Below, one piece after another: positions 45,837 to 56,352 of a stretch of 64,000 bases of DNA. The stretch comes from Silene conica (taxonomy: Eukaryota > Streptophyta > Magnoliopsida > Caryophyllales > Caryophyllaceae), in the NCBI GenBank assembly GCA_029255685.2, contig CM055312.2, forward strand, positions 56,454,202 to 56,518,201, written 5' to 3'. Position 1 is the stretch's first letter. Every line of letters begins with the position of its first letter. The translations under genes were made by a program, and so were the position numbers. The notes under the pieces were generated by a model. The model did not search any database and was not told the DNA's origin. It was given only the letters and a program-made list of their open reading frames with translations.

Positions 45837-46537
45837 TGTTGGGAAATGTGCCTTCAACAATAGTGCGATCACGTCAATGAATATTAATCATTGATAAATC
45901 TACAATAAGAATACTCATGGGATGATTCTTCATCATATAGTCGACTGATCAACATTAATCGGTAATGATTGGCTTGCTAGAGTTTGACATTACTGTCGTA
46001 TGACGGTGGTGATCAGTTGATCCCTTTAGGTCACACCTTTAGGACAGCTCTATTAATAGAAAAATAATATAACTGTATATTAATACGAGTCATATCGATC
46101 CTAGTTTATATTGCGTGTAAGGAGAACATTTATAATATGATTATAAAATTGTAAAATTTTAGTGAATGAAATGTCATTACTAAAATTAAATTTTTATGAA
46201 ACATTATTTCGAGAATGAATTAATTTATATTAGAAATGTTTTAATATAATAATATTAGATAAATAAAAGTAATAATCGGATTATTACTTGTTATGTGAAT
46301 TAAAGTTTAAATTGGTTAAACTTATAAAATGTTTTATTGTTCATTATATAATTGATAAATGAATATTATTATTTGATATGTGGACCGTGTGAGGTAGTCA
46401 CACTAGACATATTACAAATCGTATATTGTAACATTTTATGTGATAAAATGATATAAACATTTTTTATTTAATTGTTTGCATGTGATGCCAAGTGGTGTTG
46501 GTTTGGTGCCCATGCATAGGGCAGTAGGGCACCCTAA
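45837..46537 (+). repeat. Copia B 3' LTR, truncated
   Basis: TGTTGGGAAATGTG to GGGCACCCTAA, matching the first ~700 bp of the 5' LTR. After a short stutter (AGGGCAGTAGGGC) the sequence switches to the LTR of element C. The last ~500 bp are lost. Confidence 0.85.
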
Positions 46538-46746
46538 AAGGTTATATTTAATTAGTGGATTATAAATATAAGATATTTATAAGATAAAACATTACCCAAG
46601 AGAGAGCGATATAACCGATTCTATAAAGATAGAATTTCGGTCTGAGCAATTATTGAGTTGTTCAGTTGTTTTGAAGGGCTGTAGGTAGAACCAAATACTG
46701 ATCTGGGGAATCCTAGTTGATGTCTAATAGCAAGGTTGTTTGCAGC

Positions 46747-46754
46747 TATAAATA
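46747..46754 (+). promoter_or_regulatory. TATA box of Copia C 5' LTR
   Basis: TATAAATA in GCAGCTATAAATAGGACATT; also at 54055-54062 in the 3' LTR. Confidence 0.65.
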
Positions 46755-46799
46755 GGACATTCACTCTACACTTAAAGCGCACGAGTTACACGACTACCT

Positions 46800-46822
46800 C
46801 CCCCCCCCCCCCCCCCCCCCCC

Positions 46823-46856
<34 letters not shown>
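46800..46856 (+). repeat. C24 homopolymer and TC microsatellite
   Basis: 24 consecutive C, then TCC and about 15 TC units, in the 5' LTR of C. The 3' LTR has only CCCTCC and five or six CT units at the same place. Confidence 0.9.
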
Positions 46857-46859
<3 letters not shown>

Positions 46860-47095
46860 GTAATTTTGCAATTTGTAGCTCAGGAAAGGGTATTTCTCAG
46901 GACATCTTGGGTGCAACGATTAGGAGGATATCTGTTTTGATATCTGATCTTAGGCCTTTGCAAGGACAGAAGGTTAATTCTTGATCCCAATCTTTGTATC
47001 TTGTTCTTCGTTTATGACTATAAATCATACATTATAAATTTGTTATAATCCTGCATATAAAGAATTGGGAATATATACAGATATTTTCCCACAAG

Positions 47096-47107
47096 TGGTA
47101 TCAGAGC
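47096..47107 (+). promoter_or_regulatory. primer binding site (tRNA-Met) of Copia C
   Basis: TGGTATCAGAGC, 2 bp after the LTR end. Confidence 0.85.
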
Positions 47108-48978
47108 AGGCTTACGAATTTTATTTTTGTATGATTTTCATAAACGTTTTGAGGGGAAAAAAAGTCGTCGCAATTTTCTTAGCCGAGACATATTTTTTTG
47201 TGTTTTTCGTTTTCCTTTTTGATTTATTATTGTTGTTGTATTAATCAGTTAAGGTGACAATATAATAAATTTGTAGATGTTTTAATTTAATAAGGATTGA
47301 GTTAAAACGTAAAAGGGAATCGTCTTGAATGTTCTTGAACGAAATAATTTGTTAAATAATCGATCCCATGATAATCTTGATATTCGTCTTAAGAGGTTAA
47401 TTTGAATTATTAAGATTATATCAATGTCTAATAAGGATTAGATTTTGAATGTTTCGTTTTCCACCGTACTGTTCAAGGCGGTACTGTTCACGCGAAAAAA
47501 AATAAAATTCTAGCAACCTTTTTATTTATTTATTTATTTTCTTGGCTGATTTTTACGGGTTGTTTTCGTCTTGTTTTTTTTTCTTGTTATGCATTATAAG
47601 GATAATGTATACATGTTGTGAAAAAGTTCACAAATTTTGATACCCAGTTATTTTAAAAAGGTTTAAATAATGTTGGATTAATTCATATTATACGATAATA
47701 TGAATATGTTTTGTTTGATTAATATTATGTGATTAATTACGGAATTATCATATAATTTAAGTCATTAAATGGTGGTTTGGATAAATTACTCTACATAATT
47801 ACGGAATTATGTCTTGAAAGATTAATTTAATTAGTATGATGCATTATCTTATATAATATATATTATTGTTGAATAGATGAATGAATTTATTTACGTTTTT
47901 GCAATCAGTTGTAATTTGTAATACTTAGTGTGGCCTTAGTAAATTATGTTTTCGTAATGAAGGAAACATAATTTGTAATGTATTTATGAGATCTCGAATC
48001 TCCATTGTGTAATATTTTTTTTACATTTTTGGGAATTAGAATGTAATAATAGGATTTTATTATGTAATTCATCAAATGTGATCAAGAAGACCAAGACGGA
48101 GATCGGATTGCTCACTCCCACTACATCACCAAGAAGGAACATCAAGACAAGACAAGGTTCCACGGTCCATTGCTGAATGGATTCCAAGTTGTTTTTTTGT
48201 TCTTTTTGGTAGGATAGGTCACACTAGGACTTGCTTTATTTCCGTTTTATTTTTCATTCACATGTTTGTTTTGCATCATTTTTCTGCCTAAGCCAACCCA
48301 CCTGAATTGCATGAAAATTGACTCATATAGTATGTATGCTAGTCTGTGTCGACATAAAGATGTCACATGTTTTTCCCTTAAAGTCATCACCTTAGTTTAT
48401 TCATTCTCGCATGCTAGATATTTGTCCACTTAAATGAATTAAAATTAAAGATGATGGGATCATCCTCTATAACCTAAAATTGAGATTAGTCTTTTATAAG
48501 TCAAATTACTATGAATCCCTTCTTCGTCGCCAGGCTTATAGGACCTTTCTCTCCATATGACCCCTTCTACGTTGGGTAAGTAGTAGCTGTTGACTTATTT
48601 TACCTCAACATCATGACCCTCGTACGATCCTGTGGTTATGGTGGACTAAAGATAGAATTTACAGAAATTTATCGACCAAGAATTCTAAATGTAGAATTAG
48701 CCAAGAGGTTGGCTTATCAATTTACTGAAATTGAGTCTTGGGATCGTTTATATAGTTCTTGAGGAAGATCAATTATATATATGCTAAAGTCATCGCATTA
48801 AACTGTTTTTGCTAGACTATTTACAAAACGATGGTATGCTTATTATGTTTTAATATCTTCTTTACAGTGTAGAATTCACCTAAACAAAATAATAATACTG
48901 CAAATACTATGGTTGGTCATAATGATACCCCTATGCCTAGTGCCACACTAAGAAAAAGAATCCTAGCTTAAGGCTTTC
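47108..48978 (+). other. untranslated leader of Copia C
   Basis: 1.9 kb, AT-rich, no credible gene. Short blocks match the leader of B (GACCAAGACGGAG near 48090; TAGGATAGGTCACACTAGGA near 48210). Confidence 0.6.
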
Positions 48979-49650
48979 ATGGACCAGATGAATCAGTCCA
49001 CGCGACTGAAAAATGATGGGTCCAACTTTGCGGACTGGGAGGTTGCATTACGGAATGCAGCTGTAGCTGATGGTAAGCTCAAGTATTTAACTGAGCCGTT
49101 ACCACCTAACCCAGGCCCCACTGCTAGAGCTAACGTATCACAAGCTTATAGTGATTTCGTTATGGAAGCGGGTGCGATAAAGAACGTACTCATTTTTGCA
49201 ATGGAACCCAATTTGCAAAGACGCTTCATTTCCCATGGTGCAAATAAGATTTTCACCACGCTCACAAACGAATTCTCAAAAGCACCGAGAATCGTTTCAT
49301 ATGAGCGCACTTGTTGCTTCTTCGATGCGAAACTCCAAAAGGGCCAACCAGTTAGCCCACACATTCTCAATATGATTGAGAATGTCGAGAAATTGGAGTC
49401 CCTAAACTGCAAGATCAATGAGAACGTGATCATTGATCGGATGCTTCATTTACTTCACGATTGTTTTTCCTTATTCAGGGCAAACTATTACATGAATGAC
49501 ATGAGGAAAAGTCCTCATGAGCTACACTCCCTTCTCGTGCAGACCGAGAAGGATCTTAAATTGAGTGGGAGCATGAAGCAAGATGTTCTCATGATTGCTA
49601 ACAAGGGAAAGGGTAAGGGAAAATCTCAAGGAGAGCTAACTGTAGTTTAG
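48979..49650 (+). pseudogene. Copia C gag
   Basis: ATG at 48979, 223 codons to a TAG at 49648. The UBN2/Copia-type gag domain fills residues ~10-190 (LKNDGSNFADWEVALRNAA, FAMEPNLQRRFISHGANKIF, TLTNEFSKAPR, KLQKGQPVSPHILNMIENVE, RKSPHELHSLLVQTEKDLK). After the stop the same frame continues through a CCHC zinc knuckle CHHCDKTGHWRRNC (49744-49785), so the natural Gag-Pol ran on and the TAG is a later mutation. Gag forms the particle and binds element RNA through the knuckle. It is the best-preserved Copia gag in the window. Confidence 0.8.
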
Positions 49651-50415
49651 CCTCCTAAATTCAAAAGGGTCGGATTTGAGAGTGGGCTTGGTGAGACAAG
49701 TAGCTCACAAGGCAAGACAAAGAACAAAGATGGTAACATTGAGTGCCACCATTGCGACAAGACTGGGCATTGGAGGCGGAACTGTCCAGTGTACCATGAG
49801 GACATAAAAGCAGGCCGCGTCACTCCTGTTGGTATGTCATCTTATATTCATATGATTGAGATTAACCATGCAAGTTTCGGAACTTGGGTACTCGATACCG
49901 GTTATGGTTCTCATCTGTGTAATCATTTGTAGGGCCTAAAAAGCATCACACCTCTCGCAAAGGGTGATGTGGACCTGCGAGTCAGGAATGGAGCAAAAGT
50001 TGCTGCTGCTTCCATGGGAACATATGTGATCCAGCTACCGAGCGGATTCGAGTTATATCTGTATAACTGTTATTATGTACCCAGTTTATCTAAGAACATT
50101 ATTTCAGTTTCCGTACTCGATAAAGACAGATTTTCATTCTTAATAAAGGATAATAGCTGTATTTTCTCCTTAAATGGAATGGTTTATGGTAAAGCGGTTT
50201 CCATGAAAGGTATATATGTCTTAGATCAATCGACTGAAATATTACACATGAATAATAAGAAACTAAAGGTTGGTGACAAAGATCAAACATATCTATGGCA
50301 CTGCCGTATGTGACACATAACTGAGAAACGTGTAGAGTAGCTAATACAGAATGGCGCTATATCTCCATTTGATTATGAATCATTTGGCACATGTGAATCA
50401 TGTCTCATAGACAAA
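49651..50415 (+). pseudogene. Copia C zinc knuckle, protease and pre-integrase
   Basis: In the gag frame: zinc knuckle (49744-49785), then TWVLDTGYGSHLCNHL with the protease Asp-Thr-Gly, a TAG at 49933 in place of a Gln codon, MDLRVRNGAK, NCYYVPSLSKNIISV, and LWHCRM followed by a TGA (50311) and a TAG (50338) where the pre-integrase zinc domain continues. The last part, CESCLIDKMTRISF, supplies the zinc Cys pair. Protease geometry is conserved, but it could only be made by reading through stops. Confidence 0.75.
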
Positions 50416-51036
50416 ATGACTCGTATTTCCTTCAAAGGTGTTGGAATGCGCACTGCTGACCTATTAGGCCTCGTGCATACAGATGTATGTGGACCTATGT
50501 CAATCACCGCACGAGACGGCTATAGATATTTCATCACTTTCACGGACGATTTAAGTAGATACGGATATGTCTACTTAATAAAGCATAAAAGTGAATCCTT
50601 TGAAAAGTTCAAGGAATTCCAGGAGAAGGTTGAAAACCAACTAGATAGAAATATTAAAGCACTACGAGATCGTGGTGGTGAGTATCTTTCGCATGAGTTT
50701 GATCAACACCTCAAAGACTGTGGTATAGTACAACAGTTAACTCCACCTGGAACACCATAATTAAATGGTGTGTCCAAACGGAGAAATCGAACACTATTAG
50801 ATATGGTTCGATCCATGATGAGTCACACAGTTGTGCCGGATTCATTATGGGGATTTGCTCTATTGCCAGCTACTCTTATACTTAACCGAAGTCCGTCTAA
50901 AGCTGTTGACAAGACTCCGCATGAGATATGGAAGGGAACTGTCCCTAACTTGTCCTTTATTCGGGTTTGGGGCTGTGAGGCTTATGTCAAGTGGAGACAC
51001 GAGGATAAGCTCGGCCCACGATCGTTCAAAACATAA
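50416..51036 (+). pseudogene. Copia C integrase, catalytic Glu lost
   Basis: The rve core has the first Asp (HTDVCGP) and second Asp (LRDRGGEY, one codon shorter than LRSDRGGEY in B). Then a TAA at 50758 replaces a Gln codon, and the third acidic residue is gone: NGVSKRRNRT here against NGVVERRNRT in B, Glu to Lys. The C-terminal part has HEIWKGTVPNL and WGCEAYVK, and a TAA at 51034. The DDE triad is incomplete, so strand transfer would fail even with the stops suppressed. Confidence 0.8.
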
Positions 51037-51624
51037 TTTATTAGTTATCCAAAAGGAATGTTTGGTCATTATTTCTATTCGCCTACCGAACACCGCGTTT
51101 TTGTTGCGGCTAGTGCGGAGTTCTTAGAGAAAGAGTTTCTCGAGAATAAGACAAGTAATAGAACCTTCGATCTGTCGGAGGTTCAAAAACCAACCACTGA
51201 GTAACCAATGGAGGAAACTGTTCCTTCATCTTCTGTTGCAGTCAGTATTCCTGAGGAACCCAGAAGGTCGGGTAGACACTTCATTTCTCCATATAGATAC
51301 ATCGGTATGATCGAAGAACTTGACGGAGTTGACGTTTTTCTCTTAGAGAGTAACGAACCTGTGACCTATAAAGGTGTCATGACTTGTTCCGACTCAAAGT
51401 TATTGCTTAATGCCATGCAATCCAAAATGAACTCCATGTATGAGAATAACGTATAGGAGTTGGTTGATTTGCCTGATAAGGTACGACCTCTTCAGTGCAA
51501 ATGGCTTTATAAGATAAAGCGCTCCATCGAGGGGCAACCAGACACCTATAAGGCACGACTAGTGGCAAAAGGTTTCACTCAAGTGCAAGGGTTGCACTAA
51601 GATGAGATTTTTACACCTGTAGTC
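51037..51624 (+). pseudogene. Copia C integrase tail, linker and start of reverse transcriptase
   Basis: Continues in the same frame through FYSPTEHRVFVAA-like and EFLEKEFLENK sequence, a TAA at 51202, the linker VPSSSVAVSIPEEPRRSGR, then NAMQSKMNSMYENNV, a TAG at 51454 (Trp codon expected), LVDLPDKVRPLQCKWLYKIK, DTYKARLVAKGFTQVQGLH and a TAA at 51598. It is the N-terminal fingers region of RVT_2 with two stops. Confidence 0.7.
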
Positions 51625-52602
51625 ATGTTGCGTTCCATTCGGATTATCTTAGCGATTGCGGCATTTCATGACTATGAAATATGGCAAATGGATGTGAAAA
51701 CCGCCTTCTTAAACGGTTATTTGGAGGAGAACTTGTATATGGTACAACCCAAAGGTTTCACATATCCTAAAAATCCTAATAAAGTGTGCAAGCTTAAGCG
51801 TTCCATTTATGGACTTAAGCAAACATCTAGGAGTTGGAATCATCGCTTCGACCAAGTGATAAAAAAGAATGGTTTTATTCGATCAGTCGAAGAACCATGC
51901 TTATATATCAAGTCGAGTGGGAGCAAGATCGTCTTTCTGGTGTTGTATGTCGACGATATACTCTTGATCGGAAATGACATCCCTCTCTTATGTTCGGTTA
52001 AAGTATGGTTAAAGAACCATTTCCAGATGAAAGATCTGGGTGAGGCACAATGTATATTGGGGATCCGTATCTATAGAGATAGATCACGACGGATGTTATC
52101 ACTGAGCCGGGAGTCTTATATAGATAAGATTCTTGACAGATTCAGCATGACCAACTCTAAAAAGGGGTTACTTCCGATGATCTCGGGGGTGCATTTGAGT
52201 AAGACTCAGGCTCATAAGACACCCGAAGAGGTCGAGCGCATGAGTCGCATTCCTTATGCGTCAGCTATAGGATCGATCATGTATGTCATGATATGCACAC
52301 GTCCAGTCGTGGCATATGCTTTGAGTATGACGAGTCGGTACCAAGGCAATCCAGGTGAATCACACTGGATGGCTGTTAAAAACATTCTTAAGTACCTACG
52401 GAGGACTAAAGATTGGGTATTGACTTACGGGGGAGGCACTGAGCTTCGCGCAAACGGTTACGCAGATGCTAACTTCCAAACGGATCGCGATGACTCGAAA
52501 TCTCATTCTGGATTCGTTTTACTCTTAATGGCGCTACTGTCAGTTGGAAAAGCTCTAAGCAGAGTGTTATTGCAGATTCTACTACTGAGTAAAAGGAGAT
52601 AG
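51625..52602 (+). pseudogene. Copia C reverse transcriptase and partial RNase H
   Basis: Open for 325 codons: WQMDVKTAFLNGYLEENLYM (catalytic Asp), LKRSIYGLKQTSRSWNHRF, VFLVLYVDDILLIGND (YVDD), FQMKDLGEAQCILGI, SYIDKILDRFSMTNSKK, YASAIGSIMYVMICTRP, then RNase H NGYADANFQTDRDD. A frame change near 52530 moves the next part (GATVSWK-like, ADSTTE) out of frame. Right after STTE about 80 residues are missing, the sequence jumping to KEIVIDKIATDDNIANPLTK. RNase H is therefore internally deleted. Confidence 0.85.
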
Positions 52603-53434
52603 TGATAGACAAGATTGCGACAGATGACAACATCGCAAATCCTCTCACTAAACCATTAAGACATGATGAACATGAAGGGCACGTTATTTCAATGGCAATT
52701 AAACGTGTTCCTCAGTTGTATTAGTACTTTTTGCGAATTGGATATTGTATCTATTTCATATACTATTTATAACACCATCGATTTTGTTTTATATATTTTT
52801 TTTTCATGTGGATTGTACTGACAACATTGAACACCACAAAGTGAACTGAATTACAGTCTATTTGTTTTGTCCGTAATCGCCTACACGAGCTGATAACTCT
52901 GGCAATTACTTTGTGACGTCGATTGATGGTGGGTTCAATAAACCATAAGTCAAAGTGTTGACTGATCGATCACAGATACGAGATTATAATGATAACTCGT
53001 AGGAAATTTTTGTGACGACGCAATGGAGTCCTAAATGTTACTGAACATTCGGTGTCGGGTCGTGGATAGGACGTCCATCGTGTTCCTTGAGTCGATTCTT
53101 CTGACTGTCGACTGTTTCTTGAGATAAAGGGCAGTTTTGGGTGACTTTGATTTCTTTCTCACTAGCTGACCGTAACTGGGGCTAAGCAGATTTTTTTTGG
53201 GTCATTTCATACTGTGCTTACATCTGCAGGATTCGAGTTGAAGGAAATATCCACCCCTTATCAGGTTTTAATATTTCTCAGGGCCACTCGAGGAGTAGTA
53301 ACTGAAATGTTTGGCCAAGCTCAAATAATGATTCGTTATCATTTCATACAAATTGTTTTACATTAAGTGGGAGAAATTTAATTGGATATGAGAATCGGTT
53401 ATCGCACATACACTTGTACGGACAAGTGGGAGAT
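52603..53434 (+). mobile_element. Copia C end of pol, 3' tail and polypurine tract
   Basis: The last pol codons (PLTKPLRHDEHEGHVISM, ending near 52725) are followed by a non-coding tail with TCTCAGGGCCACTCGAGGAG at 53276-53295 and the primer tract GACAAGTGGGAGAT (53421-53434). Confidence 0.75.
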
Positions 53435-54384
53435 TGTTGGAGCTAGCGTCCTCAACAGTTAGTGCGACAACACGTATAAATCTCTTAAAGGAACACAGGG
53501 TATACTTTGTATTTTAGCCAGTTGATTCACGTTTATCAATAACGGTTGGCTTGCTAGAAAGTTTGACGTTATTGTCATACAGATGGCGGTAATCAACTGG
53601 TCCCTAAGAGTCACACCTAAAGGATGGAATCTGAGAGATATGATTAGATGAAAATGTAATCATATCGATACCCTATATGACTAAACGGTTAGTCAATGTA
53701 ATGATGACATAATTATTTAATACTGATTAAATAATATTAGCTAAGACGAATTAAAATGTTAATTCGTAATTAAATATAAATTGTTATATTTAATTATGTG
53801 TAATGAAATTATTTAATAAAGATTAAATGATTTAATTAAATATGAAAGGTTATATTTAATTAGTGGATTATAAATATAGGATATTTATAAGATAAAACAT
53901 TACCCAAGAGAGAGCGATATAACCGATTCTATAAAGATAGAATTTCGGTCTGAGCAATTATTAAGTTGTTCAGTTGTTATGAAGTGCTGTAGGTAGAACC
54001 AAATACTGATTTGGGGAATCCTAGTTGATGTCTAATAGCAAGGTTGTTTGCAGCTATAAATAGGACATTCACTCTGCACTTAAAGCGCACGAGTTACACG
54101 ATGATTTCCCTCCTCTCTCTCTCTAGATTTCATCTTACACAAAATTAAAGGTAATTTTGCAATTTCTAGCTCAGAAAAGGGTATTTCTGATGACATCTTG
54201 GGTGCAACGATTAGGAGGATATCTGTTTTGATATCTGATCTTAGGCCTTTGCAAGGACAAAAGGTTAATTCTTGATGCCAATCTTTGTATCTTGTTCTTC
54301 ATTTATCACTATAAATCATACATTATAAATTTGTTATAATCCTGCATATAACGAATTGGGAACATATACAGATATTTTCCCACA
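53435..54384 (+). repeat. Copia C 3' LTR
   Basis: 950 bp, TGTTGGAGCTAGCGTCC to TATTTTCCCACA. TATAAATA at 54055. The complete copy shows how much of the 5' LTR is missing. Confidence 0.9.
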
Positions 54385-55989
54385 TATTATTCGTTCTTTT
54401 TTAATGGATGATGGATTTAGAGTTATCATATTATCTTATGATTTTGGGTTTGATGGATGATTGTCACTTTGAGTTTTCCTCTATGAATAAAACAAAGATA
54501 AGTTTCGTTCTCTCTTTGTAAATCCCTCTATTTATAAGAGAGATATATAGTAATTGTTTTCACATTTCTTTTTTCCTCTCAATAGAAGTTTAGGAATTTT
54601 CGGGGTAATAGTATTCAATTTTCTTGTCTTTGTTAAATTTTGGTACAAATAATTCAATTTGTATTGGTGGCTAAGTTGAAATATGAAATTGGATAATTTA
54701 TATTGTAATGGTGTTCGATTCCTCGCTAAAAGGATCATTAACAATCTTATTGCTCAATTCTAACACAAATTGTAGTTTACATCATCATAAGAGTAATTTA
54801 CAAGATTGACACCGTGAAATAGCGGTGCTAAAGGAATTGAACATCTATCAGATTAACTTAATCTCCTCGGTCCTAATCGCCAACTACAAGCTATTTCAAA
54901 TTTAGGTCTCTGGTTATTGTTCATAACTTCCAAATATGCCTAGTGGGCGTATATGCTTGTATTTATGCTCTGAGTTGAACCATCGTGTGCATTCGGCAAA
55001 ACCTTATGATGGGATCCGCTTCAATATATCAACTCCCTCTATCAAAGCCTCGCCAATCTAGCCCCCCGGAAACCAAATAAATAATAAAAAGGATAAGGGA
55101 TTAGATCAAACAGAGTTATGAAAATAGCATGATGAAAGTCAAAAATAGAACAAACCCAAATGAAAAATAGATCTCAATTTCTACAATATTATTATTATTA
55201 CTAAAACCCCAAAAAGAATCAGACTTTTTCATGAAAATAACTTGATTAACCGAAAATAAAACAAACCCAAATGAAAAATAGAAATATCATAACAAAAGGA
55301 GCGATACCCAGATGCCCTTACCTAGCAAATAGCCCTAAAATCCATATAGTGACAACTTGTACTTTAGTCTCGGATGGCAAGTTAATATATAAATTCTTGT
55401 GAAAAATGAAGATGAAATTGTGGTTTTTCAAGGGGAAAAGGGTAATGAAATTTAAAGGCCAAAATCAAATGTAAACTATAAGAAATCAGATGAATACTTG
55501 TCTATGATTCTCCCCTTCAATTTTGTACACAACTTCGTAACCACCTGAACAATAACAAATGAACACGGGAACAGTACATATATAATTAATATCTCGATCA
55601 GTGTATCAATCAATAAAATAGTAAAAAAAATTGTGTGAATAATTGAGGGGAGAGGTAGTTGTGGAAGAGATAGTGGAGTATTGTGAATATAATATATGAG
55701 GGAACAAGACAAACGTGACAACGTAGTTGAGGAAGACAAAGAGCAGTACTGTTAGAGTGTTAATTAATTAAACACTGACACCAAAGGCAATCCAAATAAA
55801 AGTAAGAAAAGCCCAAATAAATACGTCCCATGAAAGACTACCCATGAAAATAGAGTAGAATAAAAGTGAAAAAAACCCAAATAAACACAGTCCATGAAAT
55901 ACGACCCATGAAAGTAGAGTAGAAAAATTACTATTCATTATTAATTGTAAAGGAATTGGACATGAAACAAGTTAATGTAGGAAGCCTAA
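54385..55989. other. intergenic, AT-rich, no gene recognised
   Basis: No domain, RNA gene or credible exon. A two-copy imperfect tandem repeat of about 65 bp lies at 55800-55925 (units ending CCCATGAAA and ATAGAGTAGAA or GTAGAGTAGAA). A shorter repeated phrase (ACAAACCCAAATGAAAAATAGA) occurs near 55148 and 55260. A hydrophobic 87-codon open frame on the minus strand (55739-55476) has no recognisable relatives and is not called. Confidence 0.45.
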
Positions 55990-56352
55990 ATTGGGCATGA
56001 GAAGGAAAGGAAGGCGAAAGAGAAGAAAAAACAATGGAGGGTTAAAACAGTTCTTATTACTAATACTGAACTAGTTCCTGAGGTGACTGTTAGTAATGAG
56101 GAAGCTATAATGACCCCTGTTGAATTACCCAACCAATTTGATGTCTCGTGGGGGCGTGATGGAAGGTATCATGTGAAGGATACTCCTATAAGGCAGGCTA
56201 TGAGATTGAGTAGACAAGAAGTTGTGGAGAAGGGGATGAGTTCTATCAAGTTTGGTAAATCTACATTCTTTGAAGCTCTTAATAATGTTACCCCAAAAGT
56301 TGGAATAGGTATAATTGGTAGTGGGTTACCTCCTAATGGGGGTAATGAATAA
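55990..56352 (+). pseudogene. LINE ORF1, C-terminal part
   Basis: Open from 55990 to TAA at 56350-56352 without an ATG at its upstream end. Lys/Glu-rich at first, then WRVKTVLITNTELVPEVTVS and FDVSWGRDGRYHVKDTPIRQ. In plant L1 elements ORF1 is an RNA-binding Gag-like protein; the diagnostic zinc knuckle is not in this piece. The stop overlaps the first codons of ORF2 (AATGAATAA, ORF2 ATG at 56345), which would allow re-initiation after ORF1. Confidence 0.6.

Larger units (their letters stand above)
6665..46537 (+). mobile_element. Copia-type LTR retrotransposon B, interrupted by element F
   Basis: 5' LTR 6665-7865, tRNA-Met primer site 7868-7879, 1.8-kb leader, gag remnant, protease, integrase and reverse transcriptase up to 12161. 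The frame resumes at 44029 with the rest of reverse transcriptase and RNase H, then a conserved 3' tail, polypurine tract and a truncated 3' LTR (45837-46537). Domain order PR-INT-RT-RNaseH is the Copia order. The interruption lies at 12161/44029 with direct repeats gggag and gtgag. The 3' LTR lacks about its last 500 bp, being joined to element C. Stops and frameshifts throughout make it dead. Confidence 0.85.
46538..47093 (+). repeat. Copia C 5' LTR, missing its first ~400 bp
   Basis: Aligns with 53845-54384 of the 3' LTR (AAAGGTTATATTTAATTAGT onward) and ends TATTTTCCCACA before the primer site. Retains TATAAATA at 46747. Contains an expanded C/CT tract not found in the 3' copy. Confidence 0.85.
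46538..54384 (+). mobile_element. Copia-type LTR retrotransposon C
   Basis: Partial 5' LTR 46538-47093, tRNA-Met primer site 47096-47107, leader, gag 48979, protease, integrase, reverse transcriptase, truncated RNase H, 3' tail, complete 3' LTR 53435-54384. Same lineage as B (similar proteins and 3' tail) but with different LTRs. At least nine in-frame stops and a catalytic change in integrase make it inactive. Confidence 0.85.

Noticed and set aside
55476-55739. Hydrophobic 87-codon minus-strand frame
   Set aside because: No recognisable family, no promoter or splice context; its composition reflects AT-rich DNA.
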